From Lates calcarifer (lineage: Eukaryota; Chordata; Actinopteri; Centropomidae), in the NCBI RefSeq assembly GCF_001640805.2, contig NC_066847.1, positions 23,179,504-23,243,503 on the forward strand: a DNA stretch of 64,000 nt. Reading direction: 5' to 3'. Numbering within the stretch: the first letter of the stretch is position 1; the number at the start of each line of letters is the position of its first letter. Shown piece after piece: positions 1-11,239 of this stretch. Under the pieces are notes generated by a model. It searched no databases, had not been told where the DNA came from, and saw nothing but the letters and a program-made list of their open reading frames with translations. Position numbers and translations under genes: made by a program.

Positions 1-188
1 ACAGGGCTGCTCGCTGAATGGGGTGGCGTACTCCGGCTCTGGGGGAAGTGGCTCGGCATACTCTGGCTGGTTGCCAGGAGTGTCATAATGGTTCAAGATG
101 AAGGGGGTGGTGTAGCCCTCATCTGAGGAGGGTCTAAATGTCGACCCAACTTTTTGTCCAATAGTTGCAACAGCAGGCTCTGCATAGT
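1..188 (-). CDS. dcbld1: DCBLD exon 15 (partial): YxxP-rich cytoplasmic tail
   Basis: The acceptor is at 189-190 (ttccag on the minus strand) and the exon runs off the left edge without a stop. It opens DYAEPAVATIG and carries YxxP tyrosines at residues 505, 529, 538, 547 and 557 (YAEP, YTTP, YDTP, YAEP, YATP). Such motifs, once phosphorylated by Src/Abl-family kinases, are known docking sites for the CRK/CRKL SH2 domain in DCBLD proteins. By comparison with mammalian DCBLD1 (about 700 residues), roughly 100-150 residues should lie outside the window. Confidence 0.88.
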
Positions 189-3100
189 CTGGAAAAATGA
201 GTAAAAATGGGTCTGGCTGTACTTCTGTTCATTTGAGATACAACAAACATTGGGATACTATGGGCATCAGCTAAATCCAGAATCAAAATCCACATCAGAT
301 TCTGTCCAATATTAATCTTACAAATATATTTGGCCAATTTGTGGTACTGTCAACACTGAGCGGTTGCCAGGAAACCAGCAGATAGTCCAGGAAGTTACTG
401 GTCCCAGCCAAGAAACAGTTCACCACGTAACCCCCTGGAAAGCAGCGAATTGCCATTTTTAAACGTAAACAGCAGTAGAGATTTGGAAGTGCTTGACGAG
501 TGGATTTTGTTACTACTGGACAAAGCCAGAATAGTTGTTTTAACCCGTTTTCAGTCTTTGTGCTAAGCTAAGCTAACCTCCTGCTGGCTTATATATAAGA
601 TGTTAGTTATGGGCATCAATCTTCTCATCTGACTCTAACGCAAGCAAGCCTATTTTATACACATTTACAGTTTCTCAAATCTGCCTCAATCACTGAAACA
701 TTACCAGCCCTTGTTTTCATTTATGTCAGTGTAGTGATCACTTTTTAAACCTTTTTTAAAATCTTTGTTAAGTGTTGAATCGTGTAACTGTAGCTCATTA
801 ATCCTTCAGGGTCAGCTAATGTAATGTAATATTGTTAAAACCTATTAATTACCTTAAAGTACCTCAAGTTTCACTTACTTAGCTATTCCCAAACCTTCAG
901 CTACCTTCTCCACCTGATGAAGAGGCCTGTGAGATACTGTCAGAAGCTTTGGAGTTTGCTCAGTAAGTGAACCTTGAGTTTAGAATTCTTTCACAGCCAG
1001 ACATGATTAGGGCATGTACGTTTTTAAAACGACAGCAAATATGGATAAGAAAAGTCAGACATTTCATGAGGTTTAAACAACAACCCCACTAATACCCCAT
1101 TACTGTGATGAATAATGTAATTAAATGGGTATGACAACACTAACTGTACTGCAGAACAGCATGACTCCACTAATGGGAATGCTCTCATTTGCTTATTTGC
1201 ATCTTATGCTGCAATTTCTGGGAAATGCCTCTTTTCCACTCAATAGCAGTCTCATACCAGGCCAATGTGGAGCCCCTGCATGAGCTGCCTGGCCACCAAC
1301 AATGTCTCCTCTAATCACAGGGACGGGGGATGACACTGTAGTACTCAGACCAGGCCAGAAGCTACCAGGCCAGCAGAAGAGGCTGTGGTGTGGGAGGCCT
1401 AGACCTTACTCAAGAGCCCACAGGGAGCCTCAGGGCCAGAACTATTTTAATTAGACAGGCTTTAGTGAGGGCTTTGATTGTCTTAGCATTGACCCTCTGT
1501 CCTGTTTATCACTGGACCTCTCAGTGAAGGGCCCCCCTCACTGGGGGAGGTGATGGGGGAGGCAGAGAGAGTACTGGTGGTGGTGGGGAGTAGGCTGAGC
1601 ACTCTTTATCGAGCTCCAATTAAAGGGTTTCTTTCAGAGAGGCTCCGTGGACCAAAGAAAGGAATGTTTATACTGCGACTGGGTGATGGGCTGAGCCAGG
1701 GGAAAGAATGGACAGCCCGTGGAGAGAGCTGTTTGCCTGTCAGGCCTGGCATGAGCCCCTCAAACTGACCACTAAAGCCAGAGACTGTTAGAGTAGGAAA
1801 GATAGAGGAGGGAAAAACTTCAACTGACCATTAACTCTGAATGGACTATGACAAAAAGCAGCAAAAAAGGCAGCAGCTGAGGGTACTTGTAGAAAGTCTG
1901 AGCTGCACTGCTGTTCACTTAAAAAAAGCAATAAGACATTAAATATTTCTACAAATACTCACCATTCAGAGGAGGGCTAGGTAGAGCGTCATGGACATTT
2001 CGCTCCAGAGGGTAGGAGATAATCTCTGATTGTGGGCAGGGGAGACTCTTCGCCTGGAAACTCTGACAACCTATTCAACACACAAACACATAGAGTCAGA
2101 GGCTTTTTAAAATTATAAGAAAATAATAAAATAATATATAAAAGTAATTTTAAAATTACTTGAAATTTTAAAAGAGCACTTGACTTACTTGTGGGTAAGG
2201 AGTACTTCAATTGTGAGTCTTTTTTCCTGTATGGATAAGTTGAACACAAAAGCATTTAAACACTGTACACACTAGATATTGTTTTTGACACATATGACAA
2301 CTGGTGCACCATTAATCAATTGGCAGAAAAATAATACGAAAATAATCATTGTAAACAAAATATCTTTGTGTTTTGAACTTTTGGTTGAACATAATGAGTC
2401 ATTTGACGGCGTCACGTTGGACTCTTGTAAGTTGTGCTCTGCATTTTTTCCACAAATAACACATAGACAAAACACCAAAAATACTTGCACATGAACAAAA
2501 CACTAGCTTTTTCATGTGTAAAATGTTCAAAAAATAAAACAAATTCATCAAAGTACAGTACACAGTAACAGTACATATGAAAATATAGTACCTTCGCTTC
2601 CACCAGACTCCAGCCAACAAACAACTGCCGCACATTAACAACCCCAGGACCACTCCCACTGCCACTATTACTGGCTGACTGGTGCCTACAGGAGAGTAAG
2701 TGTAAGTAAACAGAACAAGTGTGTGGAAGTTTATTGCAGTGTACAAAATGGTGAATGTGAGATTGAAGGACAATGTGCATTGTTTTTACTGACGTAACAA
2801 GTATCTTTCCCCAAACAGACTGGTATTAATTTTTAATGAGCGCATATTGATGAATTTGAAGTTGATGCAAGTTCTTACTCAGTTTTGTCTCCACTAACAC
2901 TGGGCCCTCTGTGGAGGCAGGTGAGGGGCTTGGGTGAAGCGTACCCACATTAACTTTGATGGACGGAGATCCTGTCGGACAAGTAGCAGTACAGAAAAAC
3001 TTCAGGAATTCTGCACTGCTAAACAAATCATGTGAACAGATAAAGTTTCTTCTGGGTAAATTGGGAGACTGGCAGCTAATGCTTACCACCAGATGGGCGA

Positions 3101-6100
3101 GACCTCGGTGTGATCTTTGCAACAGGACAACCCAGGACTTGGACCTTAGCTGAAGCTCTGCCATGCCAGCTCAGTGGCTGCAACCTGACAAATCGAGCCA
3201 CCACGGGAGGAAACAAGCTGTTGAGAACCCTGAGGTGGCCATCAGTATAGGCCTGAAACACCTGGGAACCATAACAACCAAGTTACTTATTCACAGAGAA
3301 CACCAGGAAGCCCACAGTAGAAACCCAGCTGCCAGATAAGCTCAGGACTGTTGGAGCCTTGCTATGAACCATTAAGTGAAGAGTCCATTGTGATGCATAC
3401 CTTTTTTTCTTTGCTGAAAGCACCCTTGTAGGGCTTCCAATTCTTTCTGTCCTTGCTAAACGTAAGAACGTAGGATTCTGTGTAGAACTCATCTGATCCC
3501 ATTGTTATTATTCCTGAGGGAAGAGAACACAGTGTTTTTTTAGATCAACATTTAAGATGAGATAAAAGTGGTTTCACATAAAAACAAAAAAACCTTGTGG
3601 ATGTTAAAAAAACTGATACACTTGATTGAAAATTTTATTTTTTTTAATTTTTCTTATTGTCAAAAAATTTCACCATAATACCAAAGCCAACAATGCAGTC
3701 CACCTTTCAATTCTCTCTGTCTGTGTCTCTCAGCCCTGAGCACATGGGTTACTAATGAATATCTAAAATAAAGTTGGTGTTTTTTTTAATGCTCATTAAT
3801 TCTTAAAACAGCTGAGCACTGTATATGTTAACAAACTTTTTTTAAAACAGGAATAAGAAGCATATTTGTTGGGGGCTATTTTCAGTGGTGGATTAATACA
3901 CATTTGGTGTGACTGAATTTGTTGACAATAAGAAAAATATCAAAGATTATCCTTTAAACAGCTTCATTGAAGAATAGTAAATAAGCATAATTTTACTCAC
4001 AAACACTAATTTTATTTTTACATTTTTAACATACCTGTAATGTTGTTTCTATCACTCAGCTCCAGCTCTATCCACGGGTTGGGATCATTACTATCCGCTA
4101 CCCAGGGCAAGAATTCGTTATAGGAATCCATGCTTCTGGAGGACGAGAACACTCTTTGCTCTTGACTGTTTTTGTTCCAGAAAGATGAGGCATTAAAACC
4201 AGAAACAGCCAGGATGTTGTTGCATTCTGTTCAGAGACCAGAGGAAAGGATGGAGTGATGAAAGTGGTTCATTATGTAACCCAGAGTGTTTCTGTATACA
4301 GTAACATTTAGCCACTTGATTAGAGGTCATTTATACTTTACTGCTGATTTTTGCAGACTCTTGTTCACTGCAGTAAAATTCATAAATTAAGAAGTTTACT
4401 CTTGAATACTACAATGAGAGGAATGGAGGCTTATGTAGGGTGGGTGGGAAAAGTACATTTCTAACAGCAGGAATATAGACAGTGATTATATGGTTTGAAA
4501 AATCTGCACTATGTAGTGATAAATGTCTCATCTGGCTCGTACCTTGACTGAAGAGCAGCTTCTTTTCAGATAATGATCCCCTGTCGAAAGAGGGCAGTTG
4601 AAAGGTCAGTACATCTACATAATCAAATACAAATCAGAATTTCACTAAAACAATTTGGAGCCAAGCGGCTGCCTCATTGCTACCATTTCTCATTTTGTAT
4701 TTGTGACTACATTAACAGCAGACACACATTTTAGAAAGGATTCCATTGGCAAAGGTGGATTCATAGAGCGTAAGACTTCTCCCTCGAGTCACAGTGACAC
4801 GGCCTCCCATATTATCAGACACAGCTCCAGCGTGGACAGCAGACTTGCACAGCACTGAGGTCTGTGGAAGAGGGGGGATATAGGGGCATTTTCAGATGTG
4901 AGATTAATTTAAAAAGTCTGATACAACTTGCCCAAATGGAATGTAGTGCACTTACATCTCTGTAACCCTGTTCAGAGTTCCCCCACACGTCCCCTGTGAC
5001 ATTCTTACATCCAGCAGGGCAGTACGCTCTGAGAAACAACAGGATAACATGTGAGAAACACTTACTATTCCACTGAAACAGATTCTATTATGGGACATGC
5101 AGAGGTCAACCACTTACCTCAAATCCTGGGAGCTGAAATGAGATCCTCGACGTAAACAAGAAATCAGATCTGTAACAAGAAGAAGAAAGACAAATGTAAA
5201 AAATTATCACCCCTGAGAATGAATTAAAACTTTTCTTTAACTGTGCGGTGTGGGACCCAGTATCTCAGGCTTACATAATACCTCCCGCCATCCACTCAAC
5301 AACACACAAACAGATTCTGTGTGAGACAGTCTAGCTAGTCTGTGTGTGTGCTAAATTAGGGGATGAGCAGTCACCACTGTTGATGTGACTAAGCCCTTTG
5401 TTACTGTGACTTTGTCACAGTTCACGAGTACGGCAAATGGTCCTTGTGTGATCGCAGCTAACAGGCAGTGGTTTGTATGTCTGAACAGGGGCTTAGCTCC
5501 AGACACTGCAGGATTTCATAAACAACTCAGTAAAAAACAGGAAACTATGATACATACTGTACAGGACAGATTACATCATCCAGAGAAAAGGAAACTATCT
5601 CTAAGTATAGACTAGCATTCAAACCAAGTCCACATGGTTATTACAATGATACACAGGAAGAGCCTTTGTATGACTTTGTGACTGAATCTTAACTATCACA
5701 AAAATTTGTAGATTAATCAAAAATAAATGTATTCATATACATGTTACACTGGTAGAGAGAGTGAAAATGTAGTCCATCTGTGGACTTGATAGCTGCTAAA
5801 TCAACAGCCTCTGGGTTGAGACGCCTTAACACGGGATGGGAGTGGGCTTGCAATGGTTAACGGGCTGATGAAGAGAAGGGGGAGTGAAAAAGACGGCCAG
5901 CCACTCTATGCAACAGACTGAAGCCTGAGGCCTCATTCCATTCAGCCTAAGAAAAGGAGTCTGACTCCTGCTTTCTGAGCAAACACGCCAGAGCAAAGAT
6001 AGTGATGGAGGATGAATGCCAATAAGCAGTAACTCATGCACTTACAACCACACAAACACAGTATGCACATATCAACACACAAGTGCATAAACACATGGAC

Positions 6101-9100
6101 AATATTCACTCAGACACCAGTGTTCAAATAAACCAGTGTAAACTTGTAAATTTAGAAATTCAATTCAACTACAAATCACATACAGCTAATGTTAAGATAC
6201 ATGCTCTACACAATTGTAAAAACACTTTGAAATAAACACCATTTACATACTTATAACAACACACATAAATAGCTGACTAGCATGGCTTACATCAGTGTGT
6301 ACAAATTACTGTCATACCTGGATACTGGTCTGTGGCGTAAGACAGTAGAAACCCTCGGCCGGAGCGGTGTGGCCCTGACTTGAAGGTTATTGTCACTTCA
6401 TTGCTTCTAAGTGTCACATTCTTCTGTGAATCATCAAGCTTCCCACACATTGGACCTGTCAACACACAAACCAACAAACCACCTTTCTAAAAGCACATGA
6501 ATACAAATTCTGCACATCTACTACATTTCTCTGAATAGAAACACATGTATTTCCAGTCCTCACTAACAGAAGTAGATGATATAAGTCACTCTCACCCTAC
6601 TAATGCTAATGTAGCACAGAGTAGAGCCATGTAGACTATTACTTCAAAAACCTGCATGTAAGAACAGCTACACAGCAAAGAAAACAAAATATAAAAATCA
6701 CCTGACAGGCTCTGTAGAATCCAATAATAAACACAAAAAAGGCAGCCTAACAGAATATTTCAATCTCCTGAATCTCTTATCTCTTCACTTTGGTGTGTTG
6801 TCAAACTTTCATGCCCTCAAGACATATCTTGATACACCTGGTTGGAAAACATGCATGTGTCTGTTGCGAAATTGGTTTTGCCTCCTCTGTCAATGTGTCA
6901 ATGGAATGGCATGCCCTGTGTGTATTCCACAATCACGTCTGGGAGAGGAGATCATCGGTAATAGCACGGAACATAAAAAGTCTATCGGCAGGTATTTGAT
7001 AAACGAGTGATGAGAGCACTCGAACATAAACTTGAGATATATTTTAAGAGCACAGTAAACAAGCTTACCCAGACTGGGTTTCCCACTATTGTCTGTGATC
7101 ACAAGAGAGCCATTGCTGCAGCCTGGACTGCTCTCAACATCAAAATCCCCAAACAGCAGTTGCAGTGTGCGGCCTTCTGGCACACGAAGCCTCCACCTGC
7201 ACCAAGTGTTACTGGGGTAGGTGCCTGGATAGTTCTGAGAGGCCAAAGTGCCGGACTCTGTGCCCAGCAGCGTATGTCCGCAGCCATTACCTGAAATCAT
7301 ATAAGTACAACAATGAGGCTATGACTGAAAAAAAGAAGACAGTTCACAAGGTGAATTCAACCTACATTTGCTTGGACATGTTAAGCTGAGTTCATTCCAA
7401 AGGGAGACTCTGACCACTTGCTGGTCATCTAATCTGCTCTTTAAAAATAACTCCTGGATCTGAAGTAAAGAGTCATCCTTCAGGTTTTGTGTCACTTGAT
7501 GGCTTTCTTAAAAACAAACTGTCTTGGTAAAGACTGAATCGCTTTTAGTTTTTCAGTAATAGTTGAAAGTCTGAGGAGAAGCAAAAGTTTGTGTTTTACT
7601 GTGTTTTTAAATTAAATCATTGTCATAACTGGCTAAATAATAATTTAGGATCAAGTTTTGATGACACAATTTGCTAGTTCTTACAGTGTATGAGGGCTGA
7701 AACGAACAGTTATTTTCATTAAGGATTAATCTGGCTGATTATCGTATAAATCATTAATTTCGTCATGCATAAAAAACCAACCATCACAACTTTCAAGAAC
7801 CAAAGTTGCAATATTCATATTGTTCATTTTGTCTGACTGACAATGCAAATCCAAAAGCTGTTAAGTTAAATATTACAGAGGATTAAAACGACCAGCCAAT
7901 ATTTACAGCTGACAAGCTGAAACTAGATAATTATTGGAATTCGTCTTACTTTTATGACTTCAAAAAACTTTATAGATTATCAAATGTTGATCAATTGTCT
8001 AATTAGCTGGATAGCTTACTGTCAATCCTATTTACAGGTCCTGACTAATACATAAAAGTTTTTTGTTTCACCTCTAAAACAGCTGTGAGAGGAGTTATCC
8101 ACTGAGCACCTCAAGCTTAAGCAAAGCCAAAATTACATAACCGCAGACAGTTTCGTCATTAATTTGCTTAATTAAATACACTGAATATCAAGGGCTTTGT
8201 TAATGCCCCTTTTCATGACAGATGAGTAATAAGTCTATTCTGAACATGCAGAGCAGACCAGGGCGTGTTTATACTCTTCTGATCATGACTGTGAGATGAC
8301 ACAACTGCCAGGGTCTGAGAAATGCTCACCTCAAAAAAAAAAACAAAAAAAAAACACCTATAACCTGTATACTGGTTATATTGCAAAAGATTCACTTCTT
8401 AAAGATCAAAGATTAAATCTATAATTTTCTTGTTTATGGGGTGATGCTGTCTTTGATAGAAAAGGCAAGAAAACTGATCAAACATTTGTTATTTTTCTAA
8501 AGTGATGAATTAGTTTCCTCAAACAGTTTCCACAAACAGTGTTGATTCATTACATCCTCTGACCTGTGGTTGCAGTGACTAACACTCGAACTGGACTGGA
8601 GAACACAAATATTTAGATCGTCTAACATCCCCGTGGGTAACAGCAAATAAATGAGCCAATTCCCATAACGGTGGTCACACAGTCATAAGTGCTGTGGGGG
8701 CGGCAGGCTAGAATCCTACCCCCAAAAATGTCAAGTTCCGAGAATGGTCAAAACATGAAAAGGCACCAGGGTCTGTCCATGCCTACACATCATCCCTGTC
8801 CTTGTCTTCCATATAAGGCTCCTGGAGATTTGTTGAGGGGAAACCAGAGGATAACCTTCCACTCACTCTGTGTCACACACATCCTGTATCACACCAGTTG
8901 TTCCCCTGCTTCCAGACAGCTCTTCAGCTCCTAATACCATAAACATTTAGTTGTTATTGCCCCTCCTCAAGTCCCCTAAGGATTCCCTGGAAATGCCACA
9001 GCGACATACTGTAACTGAGGGCAACAGAGCGTGGATCTGTCACCTTCCGGTGGGAGGCCACAGAAGCAGCAATGCTGGGGAGGTTCTGGGTGGCTGGTAA

Positions 9101-10344
9101 TCTTCCCCTGCTCATTGAACCCTTTCACCTACAGTCTGTCTCCAGGCCAGTCAGTTTCTAGTTTCATACAGAAAGGGATACATGCTCAGCCTGTTCTGAC
9201 CAGTTCAAAAATTCAGAAGGTGAATTACAGAAAAGTAGAGTCGAACTGGGTGGCAGGAGAGCAGACAGTCAATCAAAAGCACCCCGGCAACATTGTTTTC
9301 CACTCGAGGCTTTGCTGGCAGGTCCTTACAGGTCCACACTAGCAGACAGGATGTTCACCTGTGCTACCTGTCACTACATTGCCTTATTCTGTCTTGTGTG
9401 TCAATCACAACGTTACAACACTGAGGCTGAAATGTTTCCCCCAATATCCTGGCCCCACCAAAGCTCTCTGCATGTTTGCCAGCAAGTAAAAAAGTGATTC
9501 AGAATAAATAATTGACCCTGGACTTAATCATCTTCCGATGTGAGGAAACAAAAGCCCCAGAGACAGACAAAAACAACAAAAAAGATTTGTGGTATGGCTG
9601 AGAGTTAGAGTCATAGTCTGCGGGGCCATAAACTGTTTGTTTCTGTTTGTCTATGGTCACTGTGATTCATACTGCACATGGACTTGAGTGCTGTTTTGAA
9701 AAGACCTGTGGGAAAGGTAAGCTTATAGCTGGGATCAGAGGGTAAACATGGACAAGAGAAGAGTATGTCAAGAATGCTACCATGGTCGACCTTTGCACTT
9801 ACTTCAATCTGAAATACAGTATTTTGCCACTCACCTAAACATAGTTTAAGTATTTTAAGTTCCTTGTGGTTCACAAAAGTAGAATTGACGACGTGTCAGA
9901 GTTGTCAGAAGTTGTGTTTTAAAGGCCTAGCTAGCTTATGGTAAAGCTGGTAGCTGTAAAAATCAGTAGACTGATTGATAATGACAACCTTAGGTAGGCT
10001 GCAAAAGATGTTTTAAAGCCTGTTGGTCACTAGTGCATGACGCACGTCTGCCGGTGCTTTTAAAACATTTCTCTGCATAAAAAACATACCACTTAATTAA
10101 GATAAAATAACACTTACTCTGCACTTACTCTGTTTTAGCTGCTCGTGACTGTAAGGTTAGTGGTAGGCTAACAAGATATTTGAAATGTCTCTGGTCACAA
10201 TCTTAGTCAAAAACGTCAACATAAAATAGGCTTTTTCTTACCCTCCTGCCCGCGAACAACGATGGAGCAGACGCTAAAAGTGATCCACAAACCGGTGATA
10301 AGAGACTTCACAGCATCCCCGATGTTTTCACACTTTGTAAGCAT
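1..10344 (-). CDS. dcbld1: DCBLD1-like receptor (discoidin, CUB and LCCL domains), 15 coding exons, 3' end cut by window edge
   Basis: A single-pass cell-surface receptor of the DCBLD family, read right to left. Coding exons: 10344-10242, 7290-7069, 6455-6318, 5169-5118, 5028-4956, 4861-4728, 4580-4543, 4226-4035, 3513-3401, 3261-3087, 2908-2879, 2685-2592, 2226-2189, 2070-1963, 188-1. Every junction is GT-AG and all phases match, giving at least 566 residues. Order: signal peptide (1-35), CUB (about 38-150), LCCL (155-250), F5/8C discoidin (255-400), short stalk, transmembrane helix (429-450), tyrosine-rich tail. The LCCL-to-discoidin linker and tail motifs such as PPEPEYATP look closer to DCBLD1 than DCBLD2, judged from memory of the human proteins. 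Known role: DCBLD proteins are tyrosine-phosphorylated scaffolds that recruit CRK/CRKL; ligands are poorly defined. The stalk is very short for the family. A third, fish-retained DCBLD paralogue is possible, so the symbol is provisional. Confidence 0.9.
361..690 (+). repeat. Dispersed fish repeat with the AAGCTAAGCTAACC motif, copy 1
   Basis: Located in the last DCBLD intron. It contains CTAAGCTAAGCTAACC at about 571-586 and CTTCTCATCTGACTCTAACG at about 622-641. A second, more decayed relative at 62251-62510 shares the GCTAAC and CTCATCTAACTCGCAGC-type segments. I recognise the text as a repeat common in percomorph fish, from memory only. Confidence 0.6.
1963..2226 (-). CDS. dcbld1: DCBLD exons 13-14: juxtamembrane micro-exon and cytoplasmic exon
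   Basis: Micro-exon 2226-2189 (38 nt) lies between a clean CAG acceptor and a GTAAGT donor. It encodes KKDSQLKYSLPT and contributes a YSLP motif at Y463. It is needed: the transmembrane exon ends in phase 2, while exon 2070-1963 must be entered in phase 1 to read CQSFQAKSLP and SEIISYPLERNVHDALPSP rather than meet an early stop. A linking exon of 3n+2 nt was therefore required, and 38 nt fits. The peptide occupies the place of the family's KK...YDLP juxtamembrane segment. Confidence 0.82.
2592..2908 (-). CDS. dcbld1: DCBLD exons 11-12: stalk and transmembrane helix
   Basis: Exon 2908-2879 is only 30 nt and encodes the acidic stalk EGPVLVETKL. Exon 2685-2592 (94 nt) encodes PVIVAVGVVLGLLMCGSCLL and on to AGVWWKRR: a single hydrophobic helix (about 429-450) with aromatic-basic residues at the cytoplasmic face, as expected for a type I membrane protein. 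Mammalian DCBLD1/2 have longer Ser/Thr/Pro-rich stalks as I remember them, so this receptor would hold its ectodomain close to the membrane, or one more stalk exon has been missed in the 2909-3086 intron. Confidence 0.85.
3087..4226 (-). CDS. dcbld1: DCBLD exons 8-10: discoidin (F5/8 type C) domain
   Basis: Exons 4226-4035 (192 nt), 3513-3401 (113 nt) and 3261-3087 (175 nt). Together they encode about 160 residues of discoidin fold, opening with EC at 254-255 and closing with VQVLGC at C400, the canonical terminal disulfide pair. Inner signatures are PWIELELSDRNNITGIITMG, YVLTFSKDRKNWKPYKG and FPPVVARFVRLQPLSWHG. A short basic tail (TPRSRPSGG) leads to the stalk. Discoidin domains bind collagens, lipids or glycoprotein ligands; the binding spikes cannot be judged from sequence alone. 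Confidence 0.92.
4543..5169 (-). CDS. dcbld1: DCBLD exons 4-7: LCCL domain and linker
   Basis: Exons 5169-5118 (52 nt), 5028-4956 (73 nt), 4861-4728 (134 nt) and 4580-4543 (38 nt). The first three encode an LCCL domain with all four conserved cysteines (C159, C175, C179, C201). The signatures YCPAGC, GYRDTSVLC and AVHAGAVSDNMGG are present, plus an N-glycosylation sequon at N181. The 38-nt micro-exon encodes the linker GSLSEKKLLFSQ that joins LCCL to the discoidin domain; it restores frame exactly (AT|G at the left junction, G|AA at the right). LCCL domains are autonomous extracellular folds also found in cochlin and CRISPLD proteins. Confidence 0.92.
6318..7290 (-). CDS. dcbld1: DCBLD exons 2-3: CUB domain
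   Basis: Exons 7290-7069 (222 nt) and 6455-6318 (138 nt), both phase 1 to phase 1, separated by a 613-nt intron. The domain starts at residue 38 with GCGHT, followed by the CUB hallmarks SGTLASQNYPGTYP and WCRWRLRVPEG. The four cysteines needed for the two CUB disulfides are present (C38-C65, C92-C112). The acidic FGDFD stretch is where calcium-binding CUB domains keep aspartates. The second exon ends SGRGFLLSYA, the usual last strand. CUB domains bind extracellular protein ligands. Confidence 0.92.
7690..8030 (+). repeat. AT-rich dispersed repeat family A, copy in DCBLD intron 1
   Basis: It starts near GGGCTGAAACGAACAGTTAT and ends near GTCTAATTAGCTGG. Internal landmarks shared with the copies at 38290 and 58850 are a CATCACAACTTTCAAGAACC-type segment, a TTGT(T/C)CATTTTGTC-like segment, and a final GATTATCAAA...GATCAATTGTCTAAT that recalls the GATTAATC-rich ends of this family. 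Confidence 0.6.
10242..10344 (-). CDS. dcbld1: DCBLD exon 1: signal peptide
   Basis: This encodes 34 codons plus one base, ending at a GTAAGA donor in phase 1. The peptide begins MLTKCENIG and has a hydrophobic core (SLITGLWITFSVCSIVV) followed by RGQE, typical of a cleavable secretion signal. The ATG at 10344 has A at -3. The frame is open upstream to an ATG at 10500 with another between, but starting there would bury the hydrophobic core about 50 residues in, so I chose 10344. The next exon adds Gly-Asn-Gly-Cys, the start of the CUB domain. Confidence 0.8.
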
Positions 10345-10620
10345 GATTTTCAGAGCTCTGCGTAGAAAAGTAAGGTGCAAGCCCCGCAGGCTCGAGCTTC
10401 TGGCTTCAGTAAAAACTTGTAGTGCTAAGTACTGGATATTTACTATTGGCCATGGGACGTAAACTCGACTTCTCATTGGTTCTCCTAAAGAATCAATCAT
10501 ACAATCCCCAGCATTCCATTCCCATATATGGGTAGTCTGCTCTGTAGGTGTGCGCTGATCTGAGAGCAGCCGGTGGCTGCAGCACTAATGAAATACTCTC
10601 GTATGTACTGGACCTGGACC
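10345..10620 (-). promoter_or_regulatory. DCBLD promoter with a consensus CArG box
   Basis: The sequence upstream of the receptor start codon contains a 12-bp palindrome CCCATATATGGG at 10521-10532. This includes a perfect SRF-type CArG box CC(A/T)6GG at 10522-10531, about 180 nt upstream of the ATG. No TATA box is in an obvious position other than the CArG core itself. The transcription start is not visible from sequence. SRF control would fit the smooth-muscle and migration roles described for the family, but that is inference. Confidence 0.55.
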
Positions 10621-11089
10621 TCGCCCAGCTCTATTCTTCTTACTGGCTATTTCACTAATTCACCGTGTTAAAGGGTTGAAAACGTATCGCTCAAAAGTCA
10701 AATATTTAAGACCAACAGTAATATCTGGTGCCTTAATCGACATACCTACATTTCTATTTCTTCAACCAAGGGCAAACCCTGCCACCTGCTGGCGAAATGC
10801 AGGCAATAACAAAAACACAACACGCAACTGTTTTGAACAGCGTTTATTGCATGAAAAAAACAGCTAAGTTAAACCACACAAATGACAACGGAAACGGTAA
10901 AGTCTGCGTTGAATCTGCAACCCACCACGAGGAGAACCGTTCATTAAAAAGACAAAAAACATTTTCACTATTCCCTTTGGGGGCTGATAACATGTTTCTG
11001 AAGCTTGTAGTCCTTCAGCCTGTGCACCACCATGCCTCAGAGGCGCTCAAACCAAGCCACATAAGAGCAGTTTGACCGATTTACACATC

Positions 11090-11239
11090 GCGTGCGAACT
11101 AACCGCTTCTCGTGACAGCGGGACAGATGCTTCTCAGGCAAATGCTGCCTTCACTGCAGGAAGTGTAACGAAGCAGCACGGCGCATGCTCTCGTACCTCT
11201 CTGACAAGCGAAGGATGAATTATCTCCTGCTGTAAAAGG
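11090..11239 (+). promoter_or_regulatory. Probable gmeb promoter and non-coding first exon
   Basis: This CpG-bearing stretch lies about 0.75 kb from the divergent DCBLD start codon. It contains an ETS-type GGAAGTG core near 11158. It ends at a strong splice donor (GG|GTAAGT, exon end 11239). That donor could join the acceptor at 12488-12489, just upstream of the gmeb ATG, making a 5'-UTR exon of up to about 150 nt. The exon start is not determinable. The minus-strand frames across the area lack domain similarity and look like chance. Confidence 0.45.

Noticed and set aside
2399..2780. Minus-strand open frames of 122-124 codons spanning the transmembrane segment
   Set aside because: They are read-through of the 94-nt transmembrane exon into both introns; splice sites and phase support only 2685-2592.
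6890..7300. 136-codon minus-strand frame over the CUB exon
   Set aside because: The coding part is exon 7290-7069; the remainder is intron read-through past a GTAAG donor.
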